From Nostoc sp. CHAB 5834 (GTDB lineage Bacteria > Cyanobacteriota > Cyanobacteriia > Cyanobacteriales > Nostocaceae): a stretch of DNA of 19,030 nucleotides. The first letter of the stretch is position 1; the number at the start of each line of letters is the position of its first letter. The notes beneath the pieces were generated by a model. It had not been told where the DNA came from. It was given only the letters and a program-made list of their open reading frames with translations, and did not search any database. Position numbers and translations under genes: made by a program. The DNA is taken from assembly GCA_020829485.1 (NCBI GenBank), contig JAIVFU010000117.1, forward strand, positions 1 to 19,030, in the 5' to 3' direction. Positions 6,400 through 15,723 of this stretch are shown here, in pieces.

Positions 6400-6844
6400 G
6401 TCCAGCCGACCTTCTTTAGAATACGGCCTATTTGAGAAGGGTCATAACTGATGCCAAACAGCTTTCTAACCACTTCATTGACCCGGGGACGAGTCCAGAC
6501 GGCTCCGCTAAAACCATGATGTTCAGCTCCCTTTTGGAGTTCAGTTACTATTTGGCTGAGCTGTTCAACCGATAAACGGGTTGGAGCTCCTGTTCGCTTA
6601 CCTTTCTGTAGGGCTATTGCTCCTTGCTCACGGTATTTCTTTAGGGTTCGGCTCACCCAGGGTTGGGTTAATCCAAACGCCTGAGCGATCGCTAACTGCT
6701 GCCAACCGGCCTGGCTCAGTTCAACACAGCGTCGTCTTAGCGCTTCGTAATCGGATTGTTTGTAGGTTGCCATAATCGAAAAAGCAGCTTACATAACAGA
6801 CTTACTCACGCGTCAATAATTAGCGACGTGGAGTAATAAATTAC

Positions 6845-7114
6845 CTACTGCTGATTTTCCGAACTGTTTTCTTCTTGTGCTGAGCCCAATGCATATACTG
6901 CCAAGTCTTCAAAAGAAACGTTTCTTTCTTTGGCAATAGTATGAAGTTTTTCAAAACTATCCATCACCTCTTGTGGTATAGAACCACCACGGTTTTCGGA
7001 CAACCAGCGGGACTGATACTGCAACGGATGAGAGTCGGGATCGGGATTGCCGATGTAGATCGGAAACGAAATCTTTTGTCCGTTAAAATCGCAAGGTATA
7101 GTAATTTTTTTCAT
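6845..7114 (-). CDS. Small DUF2610-like protein downstream of the NACHT ATPase
   Basis: The 89-residue product is one compact domain: MKKITIPCDFNGQKISF, then FPIYIGNPDPDSHPLQYQ, then RWLSENRGGSIPQEVMDSF, then VSFEDLAVYALGS, and a polar tail. From memory this matches the DUF2610 family (known from Rickettsia and Legionella relatives), whose members share CDF, the PxPDxHPL turn, GGxIPQEVMDSF and the FEDL-YAL end; I could not run a search. The function is unknown. The start lies 13 bases after the NACHT stop with no promoter room, so it is the second gene of that operon. The tight coupling suggests a partner or regulator of the STAND ATPase, such as an inhibitor, chaperone or sensor adaptor; this is inference. 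The opposite-strand frame across it (6941-7231) is a shadow. Confidence 0.78.
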   Translation of the reverse strand: MKKITIPCDFNGQKISFPIYIGNPDPDSHPLQYQSRWLSENRGGSIPQEVMDSFEKLHTIAKERNVSFEDLAVYALGSAQEENSSENQQ

Positions 7115-7127
7115 GTCTTAGGTTTAT

Positions 7128-10100
7128 TTAAGCCAGTCCTGAAACTTTTATCAGTTCCTCGAACAGTATTTTCTCCACTGTTCCTCTGGTATGAATATAA
7201 TGGTTGTCATGGTCCTCTAACGAATAGATAAATGTAGTGTTACCTTTTTGTTGATGCCGTATCGCATTAGCCATTGATTCAATTATTTTCTTACGGGTTT
7301 CGCTTTCACATTCTTTACTCCGAGCGACTTCTGATAAAATCTCCACTGCGGTAGAGGCTAATGTTCCACTTGACGATGCTAGAAAGGTAATTAATTTATT
7401 AATAATTTTTTTGTTAGCGATCCCGTTAAAATATTTCCATGACGTTTGAACGCCTTTTGCTACAAAATCAATGTCTTTTAACGCAAGCGCAAGCGCATCA
7501 AGCACCGAGGGAGAAGGCTCTCTAAAAAAGCTTAACAACATAATTGCCCCACGCCGGCCAACCCAAGAACGATATGATTTTAATGCCTCAATCAATAACG
7601 CTTCTGCACCAGGAATTTCTTCAACTATTGACGCAAATTGATCCGGTTGGTTTGCCGCACAACCACTTAGAAGTAAACATAACAGGTCACCCAGCATGGG
7701 TAAATCAGTATCCGTTAATTCTTCAGAAAGTCGCTGTAACGTCCAATGGACTAGAAGCTCCAAATACTTTGGAGATGAATTTTGAACCTTACCAGCAACC
7801 TCAGTTGCTTCCCGTAAAAGAGTTTCTTGACTAACATAAAACGTGGAGCCGGCACGAGTGAACGTTGATTTTAAATGATCAGCGTCCTGACTGAGAACAG
7901 TCGTAAGGTCTACACGGCTTACTTGTGATAATCCTACTTCAGCCCTACTAATTTGTTTATGTATTGATAGCGTACTGTCAATTGAATTCTCTAAACTTTC
8001 AAAAATTGAATTAACATTAAAACCGTAAATCTTTATAGAATTTAATAGACTTATCTGATCCGAATGAAGGGCTGTTAGTAATTGAACATAATAATTAGTT
8101 GGTAACTTCTGAGTGTAAGATAATCGACAAAGCAATTTTATAATTGCTTTTCTCACCTGTACATCTTTGTGATTGATTAGCTCGATAAGCCGGTTGAAAA
8201 CTAGTCGAGAATTTACTCTCTCTATTTGGCTTATAACTTTCAAATAATATTTTTTATCTCTGCCATTTTGCTCAACTGCGTAGACAAGTTGATTTAATAC
8301 CTCAAGGCTGTCCAAATAAAAGTTGTTCTGAAACCAAGATAATCGGGTTGCCACGTAAGGTTCTTGAGCTGTATCGGCTATTTTGAAAATTTCTTTAAGT
8401 AATTCATGTCCAAGCTGTGAAGCGCTCCAAGCCCTATCGATTTTATTACTTGACGGATTAAATCCATGAATTACGACGGCCGATCTAAGGCGAAGACGGT
8501 CATTGTCGGTAGTGAGCAAGTCGACAAGTGAATATAGTCCTTGTAATGAAATTCGTCCTTGTTCGGCCTCGATCAAGTAATAGCAATTTTTGATCAGTGG
8601 ATTGTCGGAATGCAACCATTCTTGAAGATACGGCTGCACATTAATATCTGGATTTTCGAGTACAGATAAAAACTGACCTAACCGTTGATCCTTATGCTGA
8701 AGTTGGATCTGTTGAATTTCGTCTATAGTCGCTTTAGTCAAGCGACTACTGCTGTCGCTTTGGCTGATTGAGAGATTGTGAATTGTCTTATATGACAGTG
8801 AATCAGGTGGTGTAGCTATCAAGTTTGGTAATTCATCCGTAACGAATAGGCTAGATGATTCCCGACATTGAACCAAAAGGGTTAGTGCACTCCAGAAACT
8901 TTTATCGTTTTGAATGTAAGTATCAAGCGTAAATAAATTCTTATGTACGAAGCCCTTTGCTATATTTGAATGTTCACTGATTTGAAAATTGAGCTGATGA
9001 ATACTTTCCCGAATAGCTTTATTGTCCGGAAAAATAGTTTTAATTTCCCGTAGCGTTTGGGAAAACTCCGTCTCCTCTTCTAAAGTCATAGAATTTTTTA
9101 TAAATGAATTTCTTATTGTTTCAAGAATTAGTTGCTCATCAACGCGCTCAGGATGGAGCATCGCGAGCCGACAAGCCAGACGAAGTCGTCGGCATACATT
9201 AGTTATTTCAGCTACCGCTAAACTCGCTTTTAAGTAGAGTACTTCATAATAATTAATAAATCGATCTTTTTTTTCACCAACAAAGCGAAAAACCATAACG
9301 ATTGAATCATCCGTATTTGAAATATGGGGTAGTAAAAGTTCAATCGCTTGCACGATCCGTTCTGGTTGCTGAATCGAATCTACTAATACTAATAAAAAGG
9401 CATCGTTTAAATAAGTGATTTTTTTAGTTTCTTCAAATAATTTAATCTGTAATTTACACTTATAATAAGCGTCGTCCATCTCGTTTACATACTTAGCTAA
9501 TTCTACGTGCGGATCGTTGGTCTCAAAGACACTACTATTCAGGCTTCTAGAACGGCTGTTTGTTTTCAGAAATACGGCTAATACTGTGGCCTGTAAGTAA
9601 ATGGGGGGATACAAATCCAGCGATGGCTTCAACGACCAAATTATCCAATCTTTTACAAAATCAAATTCATCTGAAATTAATGATAAATTATCTAAGGCAA
9701 ATTCAAGTCTTTCTTCTGCCGATATGGGCATCAATGGCAAAAAGCTAGTTGCTCGCTTTGCAAAAAATACGCCTTTTATGTTCTTCGTTAAATCAAGTTT
9801 AGAAATTGCACCTTCTAATATAGAAAGAGGTGTCTTTAATAATTGCGCAACCGTATCCAATAAAACGGCATTGCTATAAACCGGATCATCGCTGTAAAGA
9901 GAAAGTCTATATCCCCAACCTTCTGCTTCAATTAATTCTTTTTCGTGTTCAGATAAGACATCAAAAACTCGTTTGTCGTCAAGTGTATATGCGATGTAAA
10001 CAGGCGGTAAATTTAATGAATTAAATACTTCTGTAAGTATTGACAAGATTCCATATCGTTTTTCAATAGGTATTTGATCGAAAAATGAACTGAATGCTGA

Positions 10101-13100
10101 TGTGTTTTTGTTAAAGTAAGCAAACTGTCTAATGATGGAATCGTTAAGCGAATTTTCAATGCGTCTTATTTGATTAAACAGTAATTGTACTAATTCGCTG
10201 GAAATAGACTGTTTTTGGTCCTTATTGTTTATAATGTTTCTTACATCGACACCAATCAGAATTAACCCTAATAGAGCTTCTACTTTTTGCGTATCATTGT
10301 GGGCTTGTTCGTAAAAATTCAGAAAATAATCATCAAGATTCATAGGCTCTTCTTCATCTCGAAGCAATTCCAAAATTTTTCTAGTAAATATCGACTCCCT
10401 ATAGATGTACTTCGGCTGGAACTCAGGAGGAAATTGTTTGATGGAACTCACGCGACCATATTCCGTATCGAGTCGAACAGCTAGATTATACTGTTCGTCA
10501 CTTGAGCCAACTTTTTGATTTAGTTTCAACTTCAAGTGTTCGAAACTAAGCCAGTCTTCTCCAATGCCCGTATCCGGCAGGCCGCCGTACAAACCAATAA
10601 TTAATCGCTGCCACTGCAACGAATTGTTAATTTGATCAGTAAGCTCTTTTGAGTCAGACAGCCTTTTGCGAAATCGTAAGTTGATGTCTACAAAACTATC
10701 CTCATTCTGATAGATTGAGCGATACCGTCGCAATACCGCGTCAATGGGAAAATTATAGGCGGGTGAATCCTGGTAAATAAGTTGCTGGAATAACGGCTCA
10801 TAGTCCGGTTTAAACCATTTTTTTTCCCATATTAAATGTGTAACAACCGATACAAGCGCTTGGGAAGGTGTGGTTTGTAAAATAGTAAAAAATACCTTTT
10901 CCAACGAAGCGCCTTTATTGCCTTCGTATAGTTTGGTCAGCAGTTGTTCTATCTGGGTATTGATGGACTTAAACTCTGCTTTTTCTCTATTTTGATGATA
11001 GGTTTCCAGTAACTGGTTGATAATTTCTTCAAATAATTGATCATTAAGGTGATCCATTTCAGGTATGGCCATCGCAACAAAAAGCGCACTTCGCGGAATA
11101 AGATCTTTTAATGGATCATCGGCTTTTAACATGGCCCCAACCAGGTAGTCTATTTCCCGCTGTTCGGTATTAGTGCGCGTTCGCTCGATTATATCGATGT
11201 ACCCTAATGCCAGTAAAATAGGCTCTCTCCAAATGGGATCTTCAATTTTAGAAATAATATTGTTTGAACTGCATCTAGGGTCTCTGACCAAATAAATGCC
11301 CGCTAAATATTCTTGAAAAGTTCGGTGAAGAAAATGGTATAAACCGGGCGCCCGTTCGGCTAATAATCCGACGTCGTCTCGAATTTTACGCACAAACGCT
11401 TGTATTTCATCAGTAAGGCTAAACGCGGCTTCTGTATTTTTTAAATTCCGGTAATGAGCTAATTCATCGGTAATAATTTTAGTTAATTGATCGTGTGTGA
11501 TACCGTCTTTTTCGCTCGAGTGGATATAATTAGCAACTGGGGCTAAGATATATTTAATTTCCTCCGCCGATATTGATATGCCTTCCCTCCATTTTTCTAC
11601 TAGTATATTCAACGCCCGTTCATACAGTTCGGCCCGTTGGCTAGGAAGCTGCTGTTCGCCCGAAGTAGGATCCGTATCATGCCGAAAAATAAGGGCTAAA
11701 ATAGTTACCAGTAAGGGATTCGTCGCTAATTCCTTGATTCGGGGTTTAAGCGGGTCGAAAATCGCCCGCTGTAAGGCTTCCGATTCTTCCGTCGCTAATT
11801 TAATTACGTCTTCATCCGGCAGCGTCCCTTTGTTTTCGAGCAAATGTACCTGCCTGGTCCATACGTCACAAAAATGGCGAACAGCTTGTTCTTCCATTTT
11901 TTCGATGGTTACGTGCGTAATTTCACCATTTAGGGGAGCCGATTGGTAGCCCACAATTCTCGAAGTAATAATGACTTGGTTACCTCCAATTTCTACCGGA
12001 GGTCGAAATAAAGTACTGCTGCCGTTCGTCTCTGTATCCGTATATTCTTCTACCCATTCGGCCAGAAAAACTTCTATTTTTTTGATTATTTCGCTTCGAT
12101 TAAATATGATCTCATCCATGCCATCCAGGATAATTACCGCTTTTCCGTCTCGCAGGTAGGACTCCACTATTTCTTTTCCTTGTTCCGCTTCTTTTTCTTT
12201 TCCGATTAGTTTATTGACATAGTAGATAAAATATGTGAGCAATTCGGTGCCCTCTCTATTGTAAATGACGGCATATTCTGACATACGGATAAACAACGGT
12301 AAACGGGCTGGACCGAGGTTTTCTAATCTACCCTCCGAAGTAAGAGTCGTGTCAACTTGGTTGATGGGTACTTCAACAAGTTGAGGAGTGCCTTCTTCAA
12401 CTTCTTCTAGCATAGCTTGGGCCAACTTCAAGGTCAGCCACTTCGACAATGTACTTTTTCCACTTCCTGGATCGCCCAAGATGACCAGATAACGCTCTTT
12501 TTGGAATGCCTCAGCCAGCGTAACTACTTTTTCACTTGTTCGCAAGCCGACGTTGTCTGCTTGATCAAATAAGAGAACGTTCGTGCGATTGTCTTCTAGG
12601 GAACGCATTACTGGATATTGCTGAAACAACTCAGCTTCAATCTCATACAATTCGTCAAATGTGGGATTTCGACCGAGTTGTTTGATTTTTTCTTCCCGCT
12701 TCTTAGTAAAAAACTTCAAGGCTCTACTGCGTTCATATTTATTCGCCTTTTGGTGCACTTTCAAAGCGACATATACTTTTTCGAGCGGAATTTTGGGCAA
12801 GCGTTCTTTTTCTTTTATGGCCGGTAGGTCGATCTCTTTATTCAGTAGAATGATCTTCTTTAGGTATTTCGCCGTTTCAATCAATACATCGTAGTGGGTA
12901 CGTGGTTCAACGTGTAACTTATCAACGGCTGTTTGCAAACGAGCAATGCTTGCTTCTACTCGATCTAGTGGGATTAGAATAGAATGAACTTCATTTTTTA
13001 TAGTAGTTTGCAGTTCGTTGACTTTATCAATAGTAATTCGTTCTGGAATAAAAATTTGCTCAAATTGTCGAATAGCTTCGCCAAGCATTTCTTTTAATTC

Positions 13101-13772
13101 TTGATTATCCGCACTTAATTGAGCGAGAAGCTGGTTTTGATATCCATCTTTACTTTTATTATTATCTCCTTTTAGCAGTTCATTGAAGAAGATGCAGGTC
13201 AGTTCAAACCAATCCGTTTGTTTCGTATTCTCGCCGTATACTTGTAAACCACTGTATATCGTTTTTTCAAATTCCTCATAACCAATCCGGTTAAGCCGAT
13301 AGCCTTTGCTGAGCCGGTTGGTTAGTGACGTTAAATGAGCATTGGTTAATTTGTTTCTCAGTGCAGCTTTATCAACGTTGTTTTTCTTAAAACCATCCGT
13401 GACCAACATAACGATCTCCTCGAGGTGTAACGGATCAGTAGGTAACCGGTAATTTTTTGCTTGAATTTGCTTTAATACCGCGTTACTTTCTTGCTCAATC
13501 TGAACTAGAGGTTCAAGAAAGTTTGCTCCCTTTTCGCTAAACGATTCTTTGAGCTTTTGCGCCACCAATTTAGTGGCTAGCCACTGAGCAGCCAATGCCG
13601 CTTTCTCAACATGGTGATTGACGGGAGCTTCTAGGTGTTGAATAGCTTCCAGCAAATGACCAGGAAGTTTATTTCCATATTCGACTACTTTGTTTTTAAG
13701 ATGGTCACGTCCGCATTCTAAACCAAAGCCAGCAATGGCATCAAGGATGATAGTAGCCGTAATGGAAAGCAT
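7128..13772 (-). CDS. Giant NACHT-domain STAND ATPase, candidate anti-phage defence protein
   Basis: With the start at 13772 the protein has 2214 residues. Domains in order: a helical N-terminal region of about 400 residues with no recognised effector enzyme; a NACHT NTPase with the lead-in IPLEKVYVALKV, Walker A GDPGSGKST (433-441), Walker B VIILDGMDE (546-554) and sensor VIITSR (600-605); a winged-helix part with NPLLVTIL and FLHRTFQEYLAG (about 814-825); then about 1390 residues of helical, HEAT/TPR-like sequence, for example HKDVQVRKAIIKLL near residue 1870. STAND ATPases of this plan (bNACHT, Avs) sense phage proteins through the C-terminal repeats and oligomerise through the NTPase. This one is very long and lacks a recognisable nuclease or TIR, so the effector may be the N-terminal helices or another protein. 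An upstream ATG at 13865 would add 31 hydrophobic residues; I prefer 13772, where SITATIILDAIAGFGLE begins. It is followed by the DUF2610-like gene. It is AT-rich, unlike the MFS gene. Confidence 0.92.
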   Translation of the reverse strand: MLSITATIILDAIAGFGLECGRDHLKNKVVEYGNKLPGHLLEAIQHLEAPVNHHVEKAALAAQWLATKLVAQKLKESFSEKGANFLEPLVQIEQESNAVLKQIQAKNYRLPTDPLHLEEIVMLVTDGFKKNNVDKAALRNKLTNAHLTSLTNRLSKGYRLNRIGYEEFEKTIYSGLQVYGENTKQTDWFELTCIFFNELLKGDNNKSKDGYQNQLLAQLSADNQELKEMLGEAIRQFEQIFIPERITIDKVNELQTTIKNEVHSILIPLDRVEASIARLQTAVDKLHVEPRTHYDVLIETAKYLKKIILLNKEIDLPAIKEKERLPKIPLEKVYVALKVHQKANKYERSRALKFFTKKREEKIKQLGRNPTFDELYEIEAELFQQYPVMRSLEDNRTNVLLFDQADNVGLRTSEKVVTLAEAFQKERYLVILGDPGSGKSTLSKWLTLKLAQAMLEEVEEGTPQLVEVPINQVDTTLTSEGRLENLGPARLPLFIRMSEYAVIYNREGTELLTYFIYYVNKLIGKEKEAEQGKEIVESYLRDGKAVIILDGMDEIIFNRSEIIKKIEVFLAEWVEEYTDTETNGSSTLFRPPVEIGGNQVIITSRIVGYQSAPLNGEITHVTIEKMEEQAVRHFCDVWTRQVHLLENKGTLPDEDVIKLATEESEALQRAIFDPLKPRIKELATNPLLVTILALIFRHDTDPTSGEQQLPSQRAELYERALNILVEKWREGISISAEEIKYILAPVANYIHSSEKDGITHDQLTKIITDELAHYRNLKNTEAAFSLTDEIQAFVRKIRDDVGLLAERAPGLYHFLHRTFQEYLAGIYLVRDPRCSSNNIISKIEDPIWREPILLALGYIDIIERTRTNTEQREIDYLVGAMLKADDPLKDLIPRSALFVAMAIPEMDHLNDQLFEEIINQLLETYHQNREKAEFKSINTQIEQLLTKLYEGNKGASLEKVFFTILQTTPSQALVSVVTHLIWEKKWFKPDYEPLFQQLIYQDSPAYNFPIDAVLRRYRSIYQNEDSFVDINLRFRKRLSDSKELTDQINNSLQWQRLIIGLYGGLPDTGIGEDWLSFEHLKLKLNQKVGSSDEQYNLAVRLDTEYGRVSSIKQFPPEFQPKYIYRESIFTRKILELLRDEEEPMNLDDYFLNFYEQAHNDTQKVEALLGLILIGVDVRNIINNKDQKQSISSELVQLLFNQIRRIENSLNDSIIRQFAYFNKNTSAFSSFFDQIPIEKRYGILSILTEVFNSLNLPPVYIAYTLDDKRVFDVLSEHEKELIEAEGWGYRLSLYSDDPVYSNAVLLDTVAQLLKTPLSILEGAISKLDLTKNIKGVFFAKRATSFLPLMPISAEERLEFALDNLSLISDEFDFVKDWIIWSLKPSLDLYPPIYLQATVLAVFLKTNSRSRSLNSSVFETNDPHVELAKYVNEMDDAYYKCKLQIKLFEETKKITYLNDAFLLVLVDSIQQPERIVQAIELLLPHISNTDDSIVMVFRFVGEKKDRFINYYEVLYLKASLAVAEITNVCRRLRLACRLAMLHPERVDEQLILETIRNSFIKNSMTLEEETEFSQTLREIKTIFPDNKAIRESIHQLNFQISEHSNIAKGFVHKNLFTLDTYIQNDKSFWSALTLLVQCRESSSLFVTDELPNLIATPPDSLSYKTIHNLSISQSDSSSRLTKATIDEIQQIQLQHKDQRLGQFLSVLENPDINVQPYLQEWLHSDNPLIKNCYYLIEAEQGRISLQGLYSLVDLLTTDNDRLRLRSAVVIHGFNPSSNKIDRAWSASQLGHELLKEIFKIADTAQEPYVATRLSWFQNNFYLDSLEVLNQLVYAVEQNGRDKKYYLKVISQIERVNSRLVFNRLIELINHKDVQVRKAIIKLLCRLSYTQKLPTNYYVQLLTALHSDQISLLNSIKIYGFNVNSIFESLENSIDSTLSIHKQISRAEVGLSQVSRVDLTTVLSQDADHLKSTFTRAGSTFYVSQETLLREATEVAGKVQNSSPKYLELLVHWTLQRLSEELTDTDLPMLGDLLCLLLSGCAANQPDQFASIVEEIPGAEALLIEALKSYRSWVGRRGAIMLLSFFREPSPSVLDALALALKDIDFVAKGVQTSWKYFNGIANKKIINKLITFLASSSGTLASTAVEILSEVARSKECESETRKKIIESMANAIRHQQKGNTTFIYSLEDHDNHYIHTRGTVEKILFEELIKVSGLA

Positions 13773-13952
13773 AGTAAAGAGGAATTTGCTTAAAAATAAG
13801 CAATATAGTAACAGTTTTTGTAGGGTCGTATGCGACTGGTAGTAGTTGACAAATATTAAAAACACTGTCTCACCAAAACGCTGCTTTAATTATCCGTCAA
13901 TCCATACGGTCAACGTATCCGCTTCGCCTAGGGCAAGTCTGTCACCCGCTTC

Positions 13953-14081
13953 ATGTCTGTACATCATACTATATTTAATGAATATACCGATCCCAACGGG
14001 TCTCTTTCATTCGCTGAAATAGCCGTTCATATCCTAGATGGTTATTTCATTCGATCGAAGGCTAAGAAACAACTAGTATAA
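13953..14081 (+). other. Possible 42-codon small ORF, doubtful
   Basis: An ATG at 13953 opens a frame with a protein-like composition (SLSFAEIAVHILDGYF, then RSKAKKQLV) ending at 14081. A different frame just downstream continues plausibly (ITVIFEEGRIRELMYAP, to about 14129), so this may be the scrap of a frameshifted gene. It is divergent from the NACHT gene with no recognised family. Little supports it beyond composition. Confidence 0.25.
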
Positions 14082-14430
14082 TAACCGTAATTTTTGAAGA
14101 AGGACGAATTCGTGAATTGATGTACGCTCCCTGACTTAGGAGGCTCCATGGACAGCTTTGCCACAACCATGACGCCCGTTTACATAGGTCAAATTAGTAC
14201 CGTAAGGATCAATTGGCCTCTTATTTAGCCTATAAATGGGTTATAATAGGTCTGTAGCACCAATCTAGTGTCGTGTTTGTCGCTCAATCAGGGGAAAAAT
14301 GGCTTCTTAGCTTGGATCCAGCCTCCAATCAGGGATTACACTCCTTTAGATGAGTGAAACAGGCCCTTTTTGACTACAATAAGCGCCTTCTATGGGTACT
14401 CTGCGGATGATATTGGTTTTATTACGTAGA
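14082..14430. other. Gene-free spacer
   Basis: No supportable gene, RNA or repeat was seen between the possible small ORF and the iteron array. Confidence 0.4.
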
Positions 14431-14610
14431 TAGTAGTCAAATAATACTATGATAGTAGTCGAATAATCCTACATAGTAGCCTGATTAGCTTAGATAGTAG
14501 GTTTATTCTGTTAGTTAGTAGTCGAATAATACCATGATAGTATGAGTTTTGTGCAAGATAGTAGGTGCAAATAGGTACGTAGTAGGTCTTATAACGGACG
14601 TAGTAGGACC
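14429..14610 (+). repeat. Nine iteron-like repeats at 21-22 bp spacing
   Basis: TAGTAG cores begin at 14431, 14453, 14474, 14495, 14516, 14538 (TAGTAT), 14559, 14580 and 14601, giving spacings of 22, 21, 21, 21, 22, 21, 21 and 21 bp. The first, second and fifth units extend to TAGTAGTC(A/G)AATAAT; later ones read TAGTAGG. The period is two DNA turns, as in plasmid iterons and partition centromeres. The spacer parts differ only by degeneracy, so this is not a CRISPR array. No Rep or Par gene is next to it; the nearest genes are the NACHT gene and the TraG remnant. Confidence 0.88.
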
Positions 14611-15108
14611 TATTTCCCTTTCCTGTTTTAAGCTCTCCAGCCTTACCTCATGTTGCTAAGTCGGGGATCGATTTTCAATTGCCCGTTTCCCCTTAAGAGT
14701 CATAATCCTGTACTTGGCTCAACTAGTCTTAAAACGATTTGGTGTTTATGGTGGTATGACACGAATTAAAGACGTGGGATGAAGATGATTGATAGTGTTG
14801 ATTCTTGCCTTTGCAGACGTTAAACGGTCATTCAACGCCTGTAATTTATCCCCAGACCCCCCTTCTATCTAATCAATGAGCGGTACAGATCCTGTCTATT
14901 ACCGTATTTTCCTGTAGCTGTGCTGCCCTCCATCAAAGCTGATCACCGTGATGTATTGTAGCGGACCCAAGCTTGTTGGCTATCAGGAGCATTTTACAAA
15001 GCCGCCTAGTTTGATCAGTTCGGGGGAGTCGTTTCGGGCGTTAGGAGTAAGGGAGTGGATTCGTCCACTGTCACAGGTTCGTTCCCTCTCTCTTTTACTT
15101 ACTCGTAA
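14611..15108. other. Gene-free region holding the 32-bp element
   Basis: About 500 bp without a convincing gene between the iterons and the TraG remnant. The only structure found is the 32-bp element at 14737-14768. The upstream part of the coupling-protein gene is missing, so a deletion or rearrangement junction should lie close to 15109. Confidence 0.45.
14737..14768 (-). repeat. 32-bp conserved element, right copy (inverted)
   Basis: On the minus strand it begins TAATTCGTGTCATACCACCA from 14768 and ends at AAAT (14737). It matches 2527-2558 at 30 of 32 positions. Like the left copy it lies beside a 21-22 bp repeat array, and outside genes. Confidence 0.85.
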
Positions 15109-15672
15109 ACTACTCCTGACATATATGCTGTACAGGATATTTCTCAGGTAGAAGGGGCGTTTGGCCCTCAGGAATCAGAAACCTTAATCAGTAATCTAGG
15201 TAATCAATTCTTTGGCCGTACCACTAACCCTAAAACAGCTCAACGCGTAACCGCCATATTCGGGCGTCAGGACGTAGAGTATACTAGCTACTCAGCTGGT
15301 AAGGGTTCAAGTAGTGCAGGATCATCAAGCAGTACCAACGCCAGCACCTCAATTCAACAACGCGACCGGCTCGAAGCTCAGGCGGTTATGCGGCTTGAGC
15401 CAGGGAAATTTGCTGGAATAATTGCCGAGGGGAACACCAATGAGTCTGTAGACCGATTTCACCAGCCCACTGTGAAAGCAAAGCCCATAAAGCCATTTAA
15501 GACAGTTACCGAAGAGCAGAAACGGTTCAACTTCAAGCAAATAAAAGAAGAGCTACAAAGTATTGTATCCACTAGTGCAAAACCAACTGACACGCAAAAA
15601 CCTCAAGAAGATCATTCGAATAAGAAATTTGACAGTCAGGCACATGACCCTGATTGGGAGACATTCGCCTAG
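15109..15672 (+). pseudogene. TraG/VirD4-type coupling protein, 5'-truncated remnant
   Basis: The frame is open from 15109, right after an in-frame TAA, to a stop at 15670-15672. It encodes the C-terminal part of a conjugative coupling protein (T4SS ATPase that delivers relaxosome DNA to the transfer channel). Recognisable parts are YAVQDISQVEGAFG, where the family has its conserved xQDxSQ segment after the ATPase core, then NQFFGRTTNPKTAQRVTAIF, FGRQDVEYTS, a Ser-rich linker, and AQAVMRLEPGKFAGIIAEG before a charged tail. Walker A and B and the N-terminal membrane helices are absent, and nothing upstream encodes them, so it cannot work. It indicates that this DNA descends from a conjugative element. 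The family is named from memory of Bacteroidota TraG sequences. Confidence 0.75.
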
Positions 15673-15723
15673 AACTGCGAATGATGAAAACGTGTATTTT
15701 ACAACTATAAATCTTTAACAACT

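Larger units (their letters stand above)
5677..6773 (-). pseudogene. IS630 transposase, frame broken by four small hairpin insertions
   Basis: The start at 6773 opens an N-terminal helix-turn-helix part (residues 1-120, with QAFGLTQPWVSRTLKKY). The DDE catalytic domain follows in other frames: YVDES (first Asp, near 6245), LLIWDGAAIH (second Asp, near 6025) and LPAYSPQLNPVELVW (Glu, near 5890). Frame changes occur at four places only: 6384-6399, 6283-6299, 6129-6144 and 5835-5863. Removing 16, 17, 16 and 29 nt there gives one frame of about 340 codons, the usual IS630 length, with the joins WTRQKPQ, ELKKAKDENR, AHLSLISAIAPNG and VWSHLKRSLKN. No other stop or frameshift is present. The frame reads out through the left terminal repeat (SLQTNAQINN) into the neighbouring scrap. 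Conventional decay is possible, but the inserts share one architecture. Confidence 0.85.
5675..6818 (-). mobile_element. IS630-family insertion sequence
   Basis: The element spans 5677-6816 (1140 bp) with TA on both sides (5675-5676 and 6817-6818), as expected for IS630/Tc1-mariner transposition into TA. Terminal inverted repeats are visible: the left end reads TTGATCTGTGCATTAGTC inward from 5677 and the right end TTGACGCGTGAGTAAGTC inward from 6816, with 18 of 25 positions matching and a shared AGTCTGT block. A third, solitary copy of this end lies at 16872-16895. The single transposase gene is broken by four insertions (see the pseudogene entry). Confidence 0.85.

Noticed and set aside
13773..13865. 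N-terminal extension of the NACHT protein as a signal or membrane segment
   Set aside because: The extra 31 residues are hydrophobic by AT-rich composition and the NACHT-like N-terminal helix begins at the Met at 13772; not proven, but the shorter form is preferred.
14429..14610. CRISPR array
   Set aside because: The period is 21-22 bp with drifting spacers and no conserved repeat of CRISPR length, and no cas gene is near; iterons fit better.
14948..15151. 67-codon plus-strand frame upstream of the TraG remnant
   Set aside because: No motif, low-complexity Ser/Leu composition, and it overlaps the start of the coupling-protein remnant.
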